Shown: in pieces, positions 18,844 to 28,443 of the stretch | Position numbering within the stretch: position 1 is the first letter of the stretch | Layout of the letters: each line of letters opens with the position of its first letter | Assembly (NCBI RefSeq): GCF_003966225.1 | Contig: NZ_RXNU01000002.1 | Span: 558,001 to 622,000 of the forward strand | Origin: Shewanella canadensis | GTDB taxonomy: Bacteria > Pseudomonadota > Gammaproteobacteria > Enterobacterales > Shewanellaceae | DNA: 64,000 nt | Direction of reading: 5' to 3' | Notes under the pieces: generated by a model | Database searches by the model: none | What the model saw: the letters and a program-made list of their open reading frames with translations, nothing else | Told to the model about the DNA's origin: nothing | Made by a program: the position numbers and the translations under genes

Positions 18844-20052
18844 TTGCCAATAGACAGCTTTGTCATCTCAATATTTTTCATGCTCATCTTCGGGCGTTTA
18901 CTGAGTGAGCTCTGCTGCCGTGTGGGTGTCCCAGGGGTGGTTGGCGAGATGTTGGCTGGACTCATTATCGGTCCCTCGATTCTTGGGTGGGTTCATCCCC
19001 ACAACACCCTCTCTGTTCTGGCTGAGCTTGGTGTTATCTTGCTGCTTTTCGATATTGGCTGTGAGACCTCAGTAAAGCGCCTCTACCACGCCAGTGGCAG
19101 ATCGATCTGGGTTGCACTGGGCGGAATAGTATTCCCCGTGGTCGTAGGCGGGGCTTCGGCCGTCTACTGGCTTAACTTGCCTACATTTACGGCTCTGTTC
19201 TTTGGCTGCGCCTTAACTGCAACAAGTATCGGCATCTCGATAAGGGTGATGACTCAGGCTAATCAAGGTCAAACGCTTGCCGGCCAGGTTATTCTCGGTG
19301 CCGCGGTGGTCGATGATATTGTTGGTGTGGTATTGCTGAGCATACTGTTAAACTTTAACGCTTCAGGAACTCTGAGTCTGGTATCAGTGTTGATACTGGT
19401 CTTGAAGGTCGTTGGCTTCGTTTTCCTGGCCCCACCTATGGCCAGAGCACTTATCTACCTATTCAGAAGCGGGTATCCTCACACTAAGAGTAACGGCTAT
19501 GAGGTTTTCGTGGTGATCACTCTAATCTGCCTGTTCGCTTGGCTGGCGCACTGGTTCGGTGCGCCGGCATTGCTCGGTGGCTTCGCTGCCGGAATGGCAC
19601 TATCCCGCCAATTTGTGTTCCCAACAAACCGATATTTACCTAACCCCTTTCCCTTTACCCAAAAGTTAGAAGTATCGGCCAAACCACTCGTGGATCTCTT
19701 CTCCCCCATATTTTTTGTCTACGTGGGGATCAGTGTCGACCTTAGCCAGTTGGACCTGACTCTATCGGGCCTGCTAGTGCTTCTTTGGCTTGCACTTATT
19801 GCCATCGTCACTAAGCTGGCCTCGGGGATGGCAGCAAAGGGTCCCTTGCGGAGAAAAATTATCATCGGCTGTGCGATGATCCCACGGGGAGAGGTCGGCC
19901 TGGTATTTGCCGAAATGGGACTACAGCTGAATATCATTCAACCTAAGCTATTTACTGAGCTGGTATTGATTATTGCCATATCGAGCATAGTCGGCCCCAT
20001 ACTCCTCAAGTGGGCACTCAAGGGACAAACGGTATTACACAAAAAGCCGTGA
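18844..20052 (+). CDS. Cation:proton antiporter (CPA2 family), TTG start
   Basis: A 402-residue membrane protein with about 12 hydrophobic segments. VPGVVGEMLAGLIIGPSILG at the start, ALTATSIGISIRVM and the paired VVDDIVGVVLLSILL in the middle, and IPRGEVGLVFAEMGL towards the end are the CPA2 signatures; the DD pair is the ion-binding site of this group. The start is TTG, supported by a strong GAGGAGGAA six bases upstream; no better ATG exists. It differs clearly from the member at 685-1929. With the ATPase and Usp genes it forms an ion-balance and stress cluster. Confidence 0.9.
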   Translation: MPIDSFVISIFFMLIFGRLLSELCCRVGVPGVVGEMLAGLIIGPSILGWVHPHNTLSVLAELGVILLLFDIGCETSVKRLYHASGRSIWVALGGIVFPVVVGGASAVYWLNLPTFTALFFGCALTATSIGISIRVMTQANQGQTLAGQVILGAAVVDDIVGVVLLSILLNFNASGTLSLVSVLILVLKVVGFVFLAPPMARALIYLFRSGYPHTKSNGYEVFVVITLICLFAWLAHWFGAPALLGGFAAGMALSRQFVFPTNRYLPNPFPFTQKLEVSAKPLVDLFSPIFFVYVGISVDLSQLDLTLSGLLVLLWLALIAIVTKLASGMAAKGPLRRKIIIGCAMIPRGEVGLVFAEMGLQLNIIQPKLFTELVLIIAISSIVGPILLKWALKGQTVLHKKP

Positions 20053-20288
20053 TTACACACAGATAGCTCCCAATCACAAGCGCAATATTTTTATAAAAAC
20101 TCAAGAAGCTATCACCGTTTTAATCTATGATGGATTGGCAAACAATCACAGTACATAGTTTCTCAGTTATAAGACATTTTTTTGTTTATGCAGCTGAAGT
20201 TGTTTAACGTTTTTATTCAAGCCGGGGTCGGCGACTGAGCATAGAAAAGAGTATAGGCAGCTGATCCCAGGCTCAAAGAGAGTGACCG

Positions 20289-20549
20289 ATGAAACACCAA
20301 AAACATGAAGCACAGTTATTAAAGTTAGCTATGGAGATCGGCGTTGGTTACGCAAAGAAGCGTGGCTTTGCCGATTTTGATAAAGGGATCTCACCCAAAG
20401 ATAAAGTTGAGTGCATCTACCGCTTACTGGTTACCGATAAACTGATCCAACCGCTGGCAAAAGATAAGGAAGATGGACCCAATATGAAGCACAAACTCAT
20501 ACTGTGGATTAGCCGCCAACTTCCTGAAGACCATGAACTACTAAACTAA
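20289..20549 (+). CDS. Small conserved protein, DUF5062-like
   Basis: An 86-residue soluble protein rich in charged residues. I recall similar proteins in Vibrio and Shewanella grouped as DUF5062, with the pattern EAQLLKLAMEIGVGYAKKRGF and a KHKLILWISRQLP end; the match is from memory. No function is known. It has a plausible ribosome-binding site (AGAGAG) and is a single-gene unit. Basic and acidic residues alternate, which fits a small helical protein. Confidence 0.65.
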   Translation: MKHQKHEAQLLKLAMEIGVGYAKKRGFADFDKGISPKDKVECIYRLLVTDKLIQPLAKDKEDGPNMKHKLILWISRQLPEDHELLN

Positions 20550-20562
20550 TACCAATCGGTAT
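20549..20562. repeat. 14-bp palindrome ATACCAATCGGTAT
   Basis: Third copy of the dispersed ATACC-N4-GGTAT palindrome. It overlaps the stop codon of the DUF5062-like gene. Confidence 0.6.
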
Positions 20563-20589
20563 AAATAAGAGTTTGATTACAGTCTCTTA

Positions 20590-20627
20590 ATAAAAGCAGC
20601 TAAGCCTCAACTTGAGGGTTAGCTGCT
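20590..20627 (-). terminator. Terminator of the RimK-fusion gene
   Basis: AGCAGCTAA / TTAGCTGCT (9 bp) encloses an inner CCTCAA / TTGAGG stem. On the - strand the hairpin is followed by TTTTATT. It lies about 45 bases after the stop codon at 20670. Confidence 0.75.
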
Positions 20628-20669
20628 AAATAAAGTTCACCAATTACAACCGGAATCAGATGACTTAAG

Positions 20670-22040
20670 TTATTTTTTCCAACCTAACTTCTTCTCGATA
20701 GAGTCAATCATAGATGCGGCGACATCAATTCCTGTTGCAGCTTCAATACCTTCCAACCCTGGTGACGAGTTAATCTCTAATAGTAATGGTCCCTTACTGG
20801 AACGAATAATATCGACACCCGCAACCTGAAGACCCATGGTTTTAGCCGCCTTAATGGCCAACTTTTTCTCTTCCGGAGTCACCTGCACAATAGAAGCCGT
20901 TCCCCCCTGATGAATATTCGCTCTGAACTCACCCGGAGCCGCCGTACGCTCTATCGAAGCAACAATCTTACCGTCAATCACAAAACAGCGTAGATCTTTC
21001 CCTTGTGCTTCCTTGATAAACTCCTGCACCAATAAGTTCGCTTTTAGCGACTTAAACGCATTGATCACACTCTCGGCGGCCTTTCTGGTTTCAGCCAGCA
21101 CAACCCCTTTTCCCTGCGTCCCTTCAAGCAACTTAACAATCAGAGGCGCACCACCAACCATATCGATAAGATCGGTTGTATCGGCCGGCGAATTAGCAAA
21201 ACCGCTCGTCGGAATATCCAGGTTGTTCTTCTGCAGTAACTGAAGAGAAAACAACTTATCCCGGGATTGAGTGATCGCTTCCGAGTTATTGAGCGCCATC
21301 ACACCAAGACTTTCAAAGTGGCGAGTCAGGGCACAACCATAAAAAGTCATACTGGGACGAATTCTGGGGATCACGGCATCGAGATCATTCAGAATACGTC
21401 CACCGCGATAGTGTACCTCAGGCTCAGAAGCATCCAACTTCATATAACACTGTTTAACATTGAGAAAGTACATTTCATGGCCGCGTTGCTGACCCGCTTC
21501 CATAATGCGTTTATTACTATATAAATCCGGGTTACTCGCCAGTAAGCCTATCTTCAAACCACTACTGGGAACAACAAGCTTGCCATAGAATTCATCCACT
21601 TGCTCGGCAGACATTTCGCCTAAACAACAAGTGGCTGAAGGATCCACTAAGATCTTTTGCCCCATAGCCTCGCGGCCCAACAGCATGCGATAACCCATAT
21701 TGGCGCGGTTAGTCAGTGTCAGCTCAATCTCCCAGGATTGCTCACCCAAATGAAGCTGTTCACGTACGACGAAACGCTTCTCGGTTTCACCGTTAGAACT
21801 CTTGACCACTCGTCTGTCGATAAGCTTAGATTCACACTGTAGAGTCACTTTTCGACTGCCTTGCAGCGGATGGACTTCATAGCAGACCCAAGTGCCATCT
21901 TCACGTTTAAACGTAGAGATATTGATTGCGTGAAGCGATGATGTCTTTGCGCCTGAATCAACACGAGCCTTGACAGCCTTAATGCCCAAACCAGGTAAAG
22001 CGCACCACTCTTCACTACCGACAATGATTTTATTGCTCAT
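20670..22040 (-). CDS. RimK-type glutamate ligase fused to retropepsin-like zinc protease domain
   Basis: A 456-residue fusion. Residues 1 to about 145 are the RimB/PF05618 'ATP-dependent zinc protease' domain with the retropepsin-like motif [12 protein letters not shown] and the matching MLLGREAM. Residues about 165-456 are an ATP-grasp ligase like RimK, with [16 protein letters not shown] (ATP lysine and Gly loop), [18 protein letters not shown] and [15 protein letters not shown]. RimK adds glutamates to the end of ribosomal protein S6; RimB-like enzymes are thought to trim them. Having both on one chain suggests opposing or coupled activities. The target here is inferred from the family. 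Confidence 0.88.
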   Translation of the reverse strand: MSNKIIVGSEEWCALPGLGIKAVKARVDSGAKTSSLHAINISTFKREDGTWVCYEVHPLQGSRKVTLQCESKLIDRRVVKSSNGETEKRFVVREQLHLGEQSWEIELTLTNRANMGYRMLLGREAMGQKILVDPSATCCLGEMSAEQVDEFYGKLVVPSSGLKIGLLASNPDLYSNKRIMEAGQQRGHEMYFLNVKQCYMKLDASEPEVHYRGGRILNDLDAVIPRIRPSMTFYGCALTRHFESLGVMALNNSEAITQSRDKLFSLQLLQKNNLDIPTSGFANSPADTTDLIDMVGGAPLIVKLLEGTQGKGVVLAETRKAAESVINAFKSLKANLLVQEFIKEAQGKDLRCFVIDGKIVASIERTAAPGEFRANIHQGGTASIVQVTPEEKKLAIKAAKTMGLQVAGVDIIRSSKGPLLLEINSSPGLEGIEAATGIDVAASMIDSIEKKLGWKK

Positions 22041-22225
22041 TTTTTTACTACATAAATAGGTTAATTAAAGCGCAAAAATACACCTCTTTTTTTATTTCAC
22101 AAAGATATAAAAACTAATGGCAAAATAATGATTCAAATCAGCAGTTTAATTGGAAATACATTAGCTACCACCAAGAAAATTCATTACTTTTCGTATTGCA
22201 AATTCCTTACCAAAAAAATCAGATA

Positions 22226-22257
22226 AAAAAATACCCGTCACAGGGACGGGTATTTTT
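22226..22257. terminator. Terminator after the fused carboxylase
   Basis: AAATACCCGTC and GACGGGTATTT form an 11-bp stem with A and T runs on both sides, so it can work in both directions. It lies about 70 bases after the stop codon at 22325 on the - strand. Confidence 0.85.
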
Positions 22258-22324
22258 ACAATTAACGTAAAGAGAGTTAACAGCTCATTAACAGCCTATT
22301 TTGCTCACTCTCCTTGACGGCGCA

Positions 22325-25300
22325 TCACTCAACAGGCGAAACAACAAACAGTAAGTCACCTTGAGAGACCTGCTGGCCATTACTGTTAAGCACTCGCTCG
22401 ATGCGATACTTCTTATCTTCAGGGTACAAGATTGCATCTTGACGGTTATACCCGGCTAAAGTTAGCTGAGAGAACATCTTCATAGCCTCTGTAAGCGCTA
22501 AAGTCTGATCTGCAGTAACTATGTCGCCTTCTTTAACAAAGTCGGCTTCACCAGGCGCTGGAGAGGTATAGAAGATACCTGCACCTTGTGCCATCACCTT
22601 AAGCTCATTACTCTCACCAACGCGCAGTGACGCGGTATCGACACCTACGGTTTCTGCAGCGGCTTCCATCTCGGCGATCAGCTCAGGTACATCAAGCTCT
22701 GCCATGAAGCGCGGTAGATAGTTAGTATCGTAAACCCCTTCATTGAAGGTGCCGTCTTTCAGGATACGAGTCAGCAGTGGAATGTTGGTCGCGATCCCTT
22801 TGATCACGACACTATTAGCCAAGTAATCATGTAGCTTGTTGATCACATCTTCACGACTTTCACCACGGCAGATAATCTGAGCGATTAAGCTGTCATAGTA
22901 TGGCGAGACCTCTTTACCTTCACCGGCAATAGAGATGATCTCGATATCATCACGCTCTGGCATCATATACTCAGTGATCATGCCAGGATGAGGCAACAAC
23001 TGTAGAACGCCATTGTTATCTAATGCGGCTTTCTCCGCAGTAACACGCACTTCGATAGCATAACCGATTGACTGAGGCTCAAGCTTTTCAATTGAGCGGC
23101 CCGCTGCGATATCGAAACCTGCACTAACGATATCGATACCCGATGTGGCTTCCGTTACCGGATGCTCTACCTGAAGACGTGTGTTCATCTCCATAAAGTA
23201 CACTTCGTTAGCATCTAAGTTATAGATGAACTCAACCGTACCCGCGCCCATGTAATCGGTAGCATTACCAAGATCAAGCGTATATTGAAGTACTTTTTCT
23301 TTAAGCTCAGCTGGCAACATAGTCGAACCAGACTCTTCAACAACTTTCTGATTGTTACGCTGCACCGAACAGTCTCGAATACCCAGAACCTTAGTGTTAC
23401 CGAATTTATCACGAAGTAACTGTACTTCGATGTGACGCAGTGAAGTCACATATTTCTCAAGATAGAGATCGCCATTACCAAATGCGGCCGCCGCTTCTGT
23501 AGAAGTCTGCTGGAAAAAGCCGATCATATCAGCAGAACGTTCGACAACCTGAATACCCTTACCGCCACCGCCTTGAACCGCTTTAAGCAGCACAGGGTAA
23601 CCAATTTCATTAGCAACGTTTACCGCTTGCTCTGCATTGGTCAAGATACCGTGGCTGCCGGGAACAACTGGGACACCATGAGCTTGAGAGGTCTTAATCG
23701 CGTTCGACTTGTTACCCATAGTCGTCATGCTATGCACGCTTGGTCCAACGAAGTTAACACCGTTGTTGACACAAAGTGCAGCAAACTGCGGGCTCTCGGA
23801 TAGGAAACCAATCCCCGGGTGAAGCGCATCGACGTTTTCATACTCGGCAACTTTCAATACCGAGTAGGCATTGAGGTAACTTTCATCGGAGGTATTACCA
23901 CCGATACAGACTAACTTGTCGTTGCCTTTCAACATCTCCGCTGGCACAGAGGTCATATCCGGATCGGATGCCACCAATACCACATCGATATCATTGTCAT
24001 GGGCCTTGCGGATCAACTTAACCGCGGTACAACCACGAGCGTGAACCAAGACCTTGTTGATAGGTTTCATCAACTCACGAGGATCGTCCTGAACAATCTC
24101 TTCGTCCGCGACCATCATCTCAGGTACCAAGGTAGACAGTGCATTTGCAATAACATCTTCAACCTGAGCCGTTGGCTTAGGCATCAGAGGATCGATACTG
24201 CTTAGCTGATCGTCGATGGTGTTACTGAATGGATTCGTTACCAAGGCGTCCATCGCACCCGGTACTTTCGACAGATAGTTAGACAGTGTCGCCGTCGATG
24301 GTAGATATGCAGGCACAACCATTTGACCGGCAAACGGCATATTTGTACCTGACAGGTAGTAGGTTTGAACCAGAGGATGAGTCACGAAACTCGCCTGAGC
24401 TCCACCGGTACAATCACCAAAACCAAACATCAATACAGGCAGCTCGTTATCACGGATGAAACGCGTGATACGGTCGTTCACTACGGCCATTGAGAATAGC
24501 GCCGCCGCCCCTTCTTTTGTCTGCATACCACCGGAACTGATGAAGCAGATAACGGGAAGTTTACGCTTAGCACACTCAATCAATAGCGCGCTGAACTTCT
24601 CGGCACTCGCCATATCGAAGGCACCGGCCTGGAATGCGGTGTTAGAGACGGCAACACCGACTCGCATCTGCTTGCCGCTGTGCTCAAAATCCGCCATACC
24701 TGTGATCAAGCCACAAGGACGGATCCCTTTATCCAGTGCATCTTCGATAGACAGACGGAAACCCGGGAAGTTAAGTAAGTTGGCAGACATCTTATCGCCA
24801 TTCACTTCCTCGAAATCGGTAAAGAACTTCTCGGTAATATTTTCCCATGTCATCTTACCGGTACGCTTCTCATCACGAAGTACTTTCTGGATCAAGAGAT
24901 CCTGATAACCCATGGTGAGACGGTTCCAGAAATCTTTACGACGACCGATGCGTACTGGGTTGATAGCACCCGTATATTCGCTACTCTCTTTCTCGCTGTC
25001 GAAATACTCTGGCAGCAGGCGCTCGAAGAAGTAGGTCAGGATAACGAAAAGACTGTCGTTCAACTGAGGGAAGCCGACACTCTTCCACTGCTCTGTTTTA
25101 GTCAGCAGTTCGGCGCGGTTTGACTGAGACATAAAAAACTTCAGCCACTTATAGAACTTGCTCTTATCATTCGCGGTATCTTGGGTCGAAATGGCGCGAT
25201 CGATAGAGTCATGCAACAGGTTATCAACCGATGCACGAGACAGACTCTTAGACATCATGGCTTCTTTAGCAATAGAGGCTAAGTTACCCACCACATTGTC

Positions 25301-26878
25301 ATAAAGCGCATTGAAGATAAGAATGTTATAGCACTGCCAGATGAAGTCTTCACGAAGTTCATCGTGAATCACAACATCGAGAACGGTTAACTTGTTCAGC
25401 TCAGGCCAATCCGCTTGAGTCACTTCTGATGGGAGCGTCTCAAGATAGCGGATCAATCCCTTAAAGTTGTTTTCAGCATTACCTTTCCAGCGATGATACA
25501 GGGACCAACCGATATTAAATAACAGCGCCTTACGCGCTTTCTTATAATTCTCTTTTGGCTCACCTAAGATCAAACGAGTCAGCATGTTACGTTCGGTAGA
25601 AACATCATCACGCTTAGAGACGAAGTTACCCCAAAGTTTATTGAGCTCTTCATCATAGACCAGCTTATCCGGGCTTGATAACCAAGACTGGAATACTCTG
25701 TCTTGCTCTTGCTGAATACGAGCAAGTAGATCACCTTCAGGTACGCTGACCTTAGAGAGGCGACCATATTGCTCTTGAGAGATGGAGTGAATACGACTGC
25801 GAAGCGTCAAATAACGCAAATAACGATAGGCACTACCAAACAGGTTCAGGTGCATCGTTGGATTGTTTGCAACCGCAAGCTCCGCATGATGTTCAAGCGC
25901 AGCCAAATTCTTAGACGGATTAAGGAAACGTGTCAAACTACGATCATAGTGCTCACGCAGATCACCAGATTCACGAACAAACTGGACAGCTGCTTGCTCT
26001 ACCGCCTCTACACTACTGATGATAGCGCGGCGCAAGTTATGCTGGCGCTCATCTTTATCAGATGGAGAGAAATCGATGATGCCGTCGATACAACCTGAGG
26101 TGTATAGCTCTTCCGGCGATACACCAACAGATTTGGCACATTCCTGCCAAGAAAGATTGTACTTACGAGCGATGCTTTGCAGACCCTGCGGCTGAATCGT
26201 ATTAAAAATACCATCACGAAGTGACAACAAGATGTTGGCCGCGGCTAATGGGATCGCTCCCCCCGAATAACCGGCACCAATCACGATACCAACTGTAGGT
26301 ACGTCAACATTGGCACTCTCGGCAATAGCCTTAGAGATGGTGTGCGCTTGGTTTTGGCTGTTCGCAATTTCACCGGCGTCGGCACCAGGGGTGTCGATAA
26401 GATAGATGATAGGCATCGCCAGCTCGGCGAACTTACGAATAGCTTTACACGCCTCGAGGTGATGCTCTGGCATCCAGGCACCATTACCCGTTGTACGCTC
26501 TTGCGCGATAAAACCCAGGCGGCGAGTACGGGTACCGAAATTAAGTTCGATCTCCGCACTATAAAAAGAGCCCATATGGGTTTCGGCAATTAACTTACCT
26601 TTAAGATCCGCGATGACGCGCTTTGCGCCAGGACGGTTTTTATCTAATGTAGGCTGAATAACCTTAGTCACGTAACCATCGACATCTAACAGCTCTAACT
26701 CTTTCAAGTTTGACTGGATGGTATCGTCGTCTAAGAGACCTTTAATCTCTTCGGCCAGGCTCTGTTTACTGTGCTCAGGAAACAGTGAAAAATCTTGTGC
26801 CAAGTGCTCTGCTTTTAGAAAAAGCGGATCGGCAGATTGAGCTTGAGTCATGTTTGTGGGCTTATTGTTGCTGGTCAT
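22325..26878 (-). CDS. Fused four-domain acetyl-CoA-carboxylase-like enzyme
   Basis: A 1,517-residue biotin enzyme carrying in one chain: an AccA-like carboxyltransferase half (residues about 20-320: IDTPGADAGEIANSQ, GAGYSGGAIPLA), a long middle segment, an AccD-like half (about 725-930: ITGMADF, SSGGMQTKEGAAAL), a biotin carboxylase (about 940-1400: ALHPGIGFLSE, KAVQGGGGKGIQ, MEMNTRLQVEH) and a biotin carrier (biotinyl Lys in EAMKM, about 1465). It should carboxylate acetyl-CoA or a related acyl-CoA. The ATG at 26878 is preferred over an upstream TTG, as AGAGGA lies 7-8 bases before it. Similar giant genes are known in Shewanella; whether it duplicates a split AccABCD cannot be seen here. 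Confidence 0.92.
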   Translation of the reverse strand: MTSNNKPTNMTQAQSADPLFLKAEHLAQDFSLFPEHSKQSLAEEIKGLLDDDTIQSNLKELELLDVDGYVTKVIQPTLDKNRPGAKRVIADLKGKLIAETHMGSFYSAEIELNFGTRTRRLGFIAQERTTGNGAWMPEHHLEACKAIRKFAELAMPIIYLIDTPGADAGEIANSQNQAHTISKAIAESANVDVPTVGIVIGAGYSGGAIPLAAANILLSLRDGIFNTIQPQGLQSIARKYNLSWQECAKSVGVSPEELYTSGCIDGIIDFSPSDKDERQHNLRRAIISSVEAVEQAAVQFVRESGDLREHYDRSLTRFLNPSKNLAALEHHAELAVANNPTMHLNLFGSAYRYLRYLTLRSRIHSISQEQYGRLSKVSVPEGDLLARIQQEQDRVFQSWLSSPDKLVYDEELNKLWGNFVSKRDDVSTERNMLTRLILGEPKENYKKARKALLFNIGWSLYHRWKGNAENNFKGLIRYLETLPSEVTQADWPELNKLTVLDVVIHDELREDFIWQCYNILIFNALYDNVVGNLASIAKEAMMSKSLSRASVDNLLHDSIDRAISTQDTANDKSKFYKWLKFFMSQSNRAELLTKTEQWKSVGFPQLNDSLFVILTYFFERLLPEYFDSEKESSEYTGAINPVRIGRRKDFWNRLTMGYQDLLIQKVLRDEKRTGKMTWENITEKFFTDFEEVNGDKMSANLLNFPGFRLSIEDALDKGIRPCGLITGMADFEHSGKQMRVGVAVSNTAFQAGAFDMASAEKFSALLIECAKRKLPVICFISSGGMQTKEGAAALFSMAVVNDRITRFIRDNELPVLMFGFGDCTGGAQASFVTHPLVQTYYLSGTNMPFAGQMVVPAYLPSTATLSNYLSKVPGAMDALVTNPFSNTIDDQLSSIDPLMPKPTAQVEDVIANALSTLVPEMMVADEEIVQDDPRELMKPINKVLVHARGCTAVKLIRKAHDNDIDVVLVASDPDMTSVPAEMLKGNDKLVCIGGNTSDESYLNAYSVLKVAEYENVDALHPGIGFLSESPQFAALCVNNGVNFVGPSVHSMTTMGNKSNAIKTSQAHGVPVVPGSHGILTNAEQAVNVANEIGYPVLLKAVQGGGGKGIQVVERSADMIGFFQQTSTEAAAAFGNGDLYLEKYVTSLRHIEVQLLRDKFGNTKVLGIRDCSVQRNNQKVVEESGSTMLPAELKEKVLQYTLDLGNATDYMGAGTVEFIYNLDANEVYFMEMNTRLQVEHPVTEATSGIDIVSAGFDIAAGRSIEKLEPQSIGYAIEVRVTAEKAALDNNGVLQLLPHPGMITEYMMPERDDIEIISIAGEGKEVSPYYDSLIAQIICRGESREDVINKLHDYLANSVVIKGIATNIPLLTRILKDGTFNEGVYDTNYLPRFMAELDVPELIAEMEAAAETVGVDTASLRVGESNELKVMAQGAGIFYTSPAPGEADFVKEGDIVTADQTLALTEAMKMFSQLTLAGYNRQDAILYPEDKKYRIERVLNSNGQQVSQGDLLFVVSPVE

Positions 26879-26999
26879 CAATTGATCCTCTGCTTAGCCT
26901 CTAGAATTTTTTAGCCAGTAAATATAACTTTGTTATAGTGTCAAATACCATTAAACTGCACTAGACGCTTTGTTCCATTTTTGAGACAGTGATAAAAAC

Positions 27000-27911
27000 A
27001 TGCCTGATCTGAATGGTATGATGCTGTTTGCAGCGGTAGTTAGAGCCAAAGGGTTCTCACAAGCAGCCCGCGAAATAGGCATGCCAAAATCAACCATAAG
27101 TCGTAAAGTCGCTCAGCTCGAAGAGCAACTCGGAGTACGGCTATTACAACGTGATACTCGAAATTTGAGCCTCACTCAGGTCGGTGCGCTTTTTTATCAG
27201 CACTGCACCAGTATCAGGGATGAAATTGAAGCGGCCAAGGCAACAATCGAAAACACCAATAATGATGTATCTGGCTTACTTCGCATCGCCATCCCAGTCT
27301 CTTTTAGTCAGGAGATTATCGCCAATCTGTGCAGCAGTTTCATGCGCCTCTATCCTAATGTTGAGCTCGATGTGCAATTTACCGATAGTGAGGTTGGCCT
27401 TGTCGGCGAAGGCTATGATATCGCCATCAAGTATGGGCCGTTGCAATCATCCGACCTGGTTGCGCGTTTACTCTTCGAACGTCAACCAATCTTAGTTGCC
27501 AGCCCCGGCTATCTGAAAGTTAACGGGACCCCCGCAACTCCGCAAGATCTTATGAATCATAGTGGCATATTACTCGGCACTTCCCGCTCGGCCCCTATCT
27601 GGCCACTGGGAAAAGGAGCCAGAAAAACCATGGTTAACTTTAAGCGTAAAGTCCGAGTGAATAGCGCCGTCATGGTCAAGCAATTGGCTCAGGATGACTT
27701 CGGCATCGCCATGTTATCTAATTCGGTATGTAAGAATGAGCTTGCCAGCGGCGCGCTCGTGCCAATTCTGCAGGAGTGGCCGATAGAAGCCTTTAAGGTC
27801 TATGGTGTCTATTCAAGCAGACGACAACTCGCCACCAATATCAGCGTCTTCTTAGACTTCTTTACCAAACGTTTCAGCAGCCATGAATCACTGCAATCTT
27901 TAATGGTGTGA
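27000..27911 (+). CDS. LysR-family regulator divergent from the carboxylase gene
   Basis: A 303-residue regulator. The N-terminal winged helix-turn-helix is clear (MMLFAAVVRAKGFSQAAREIGMPKSTISRKVAQLEEQLGVRLLQRDTRNLSLTQ is the typical pattern of the CrgA/DsdC branch), followed by the periplasmic-binding-like effector domain. It is divergent from the fused carboxylase gene with 121 bases between them, so that gene is the likely target. The effector is unknown. Confidence 0.9.
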   Translation: MPDLNGMMLFAAVVRAKGFSQAAREIGMPKSTISRKVAQLEEQLGVRLLQRDTRNLSLTQVGALFYQHCTSIRDEIEAAKATIENTNNDVSGLLRIAIPVSFSQEIIANLCSSFMRLYPNVELDVQFTDSEVGLVGEGYDIAIKYGPLQSSDLVARLLFERQPILVASPGYLKVNGTPATPQDLMNHSGILLGTSRSAPIWPLGKGARKTMVNFKRKVRVNSAVMVKQLAQDDFGIAMLSNSVCKNELASGALVPILQEWPIEAFKVYGVYSSRRQLATNISVFLDFFTKRFSSHESLQSLMV

Positions 27912-28044
27912 CCTCTTATCATTGGGGTGTACCCATGATTTGTGATCCATGTCGATAAAACCTGACCTCGATCATATACCCGAGTAATTTACTCAGGTAC
28001 TATCACCCCTCGAAATTGTTCATTTGTTGATTGAGGATAGAATT

Positions 28045-28161
28045 ATGAGTTGTTGCGGCGCCTGTGGCGGTCAAGATACAGAGAAAAAAGCTGAAGAGTC
28101 TAAGCAAGAGGAAACATCAGCTGTACAGCAGCATACACCTGAAAAGAGTGAGTCGAACTAA
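28045..28161 (+). CDS. 38-residue cysteine-rich small protein (MSCCGACGG start)
   Basis: A small gene: ATG, 38 codons and TAA, with GAGGA 9 bases upstream and its own terminator at 28184. The N-terminus MSCCGACGG packs three cysteines in six residues; the rest is acidic and Gln/Glu-rich without any hydrophobic segment. It looks like a metal- or cluster-binding peptide. I do not recognise a named family. A palindrome ACCCGAGTAA / TTACTCAGGT (about 27978-27998) lies in front of it and may be an operator. Confidence 0.6.
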   Translation: MSCCGACGGQDTEKKAEESKQEETSAVQQHTPEKSESN

Positions 28162-28183
28162 GGTTTCACTGATGAGCGAAGTC

Positions 28184-28209
28184 AGGTGATGTCGAACATC
28201 ACCTCTTTT
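28184..28209 (+). terminator. Terminator of the small cysteine-rich gene
   Basis: AGGTGATGT-CGA-ACATCACCT is a perfect 9-bp stem with a 3-base loop, followed by CTTTTCTCTT on the + strand. Confidence 0.8.
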
Positions 28210-28443
28210 CTCTTAGTTAAGATAATTATCCAGCTTACTCCCCCTCTATTTACATGAACAAATTCCCCCCCATTTTCCAATGCTTTATTTGCATATAGCT
28301 GTCGTGCATACTGCTATAATAAACTCATGTAATAACAGCTGGTAGCGAACCTATTACGCGCCAAATCGATGGCGCTAATACTCAGTACCGAAACCAGACA
28401 TCTCCACTAACAATAATTACGCTCCGTAGAAAGGAATGAAGTC

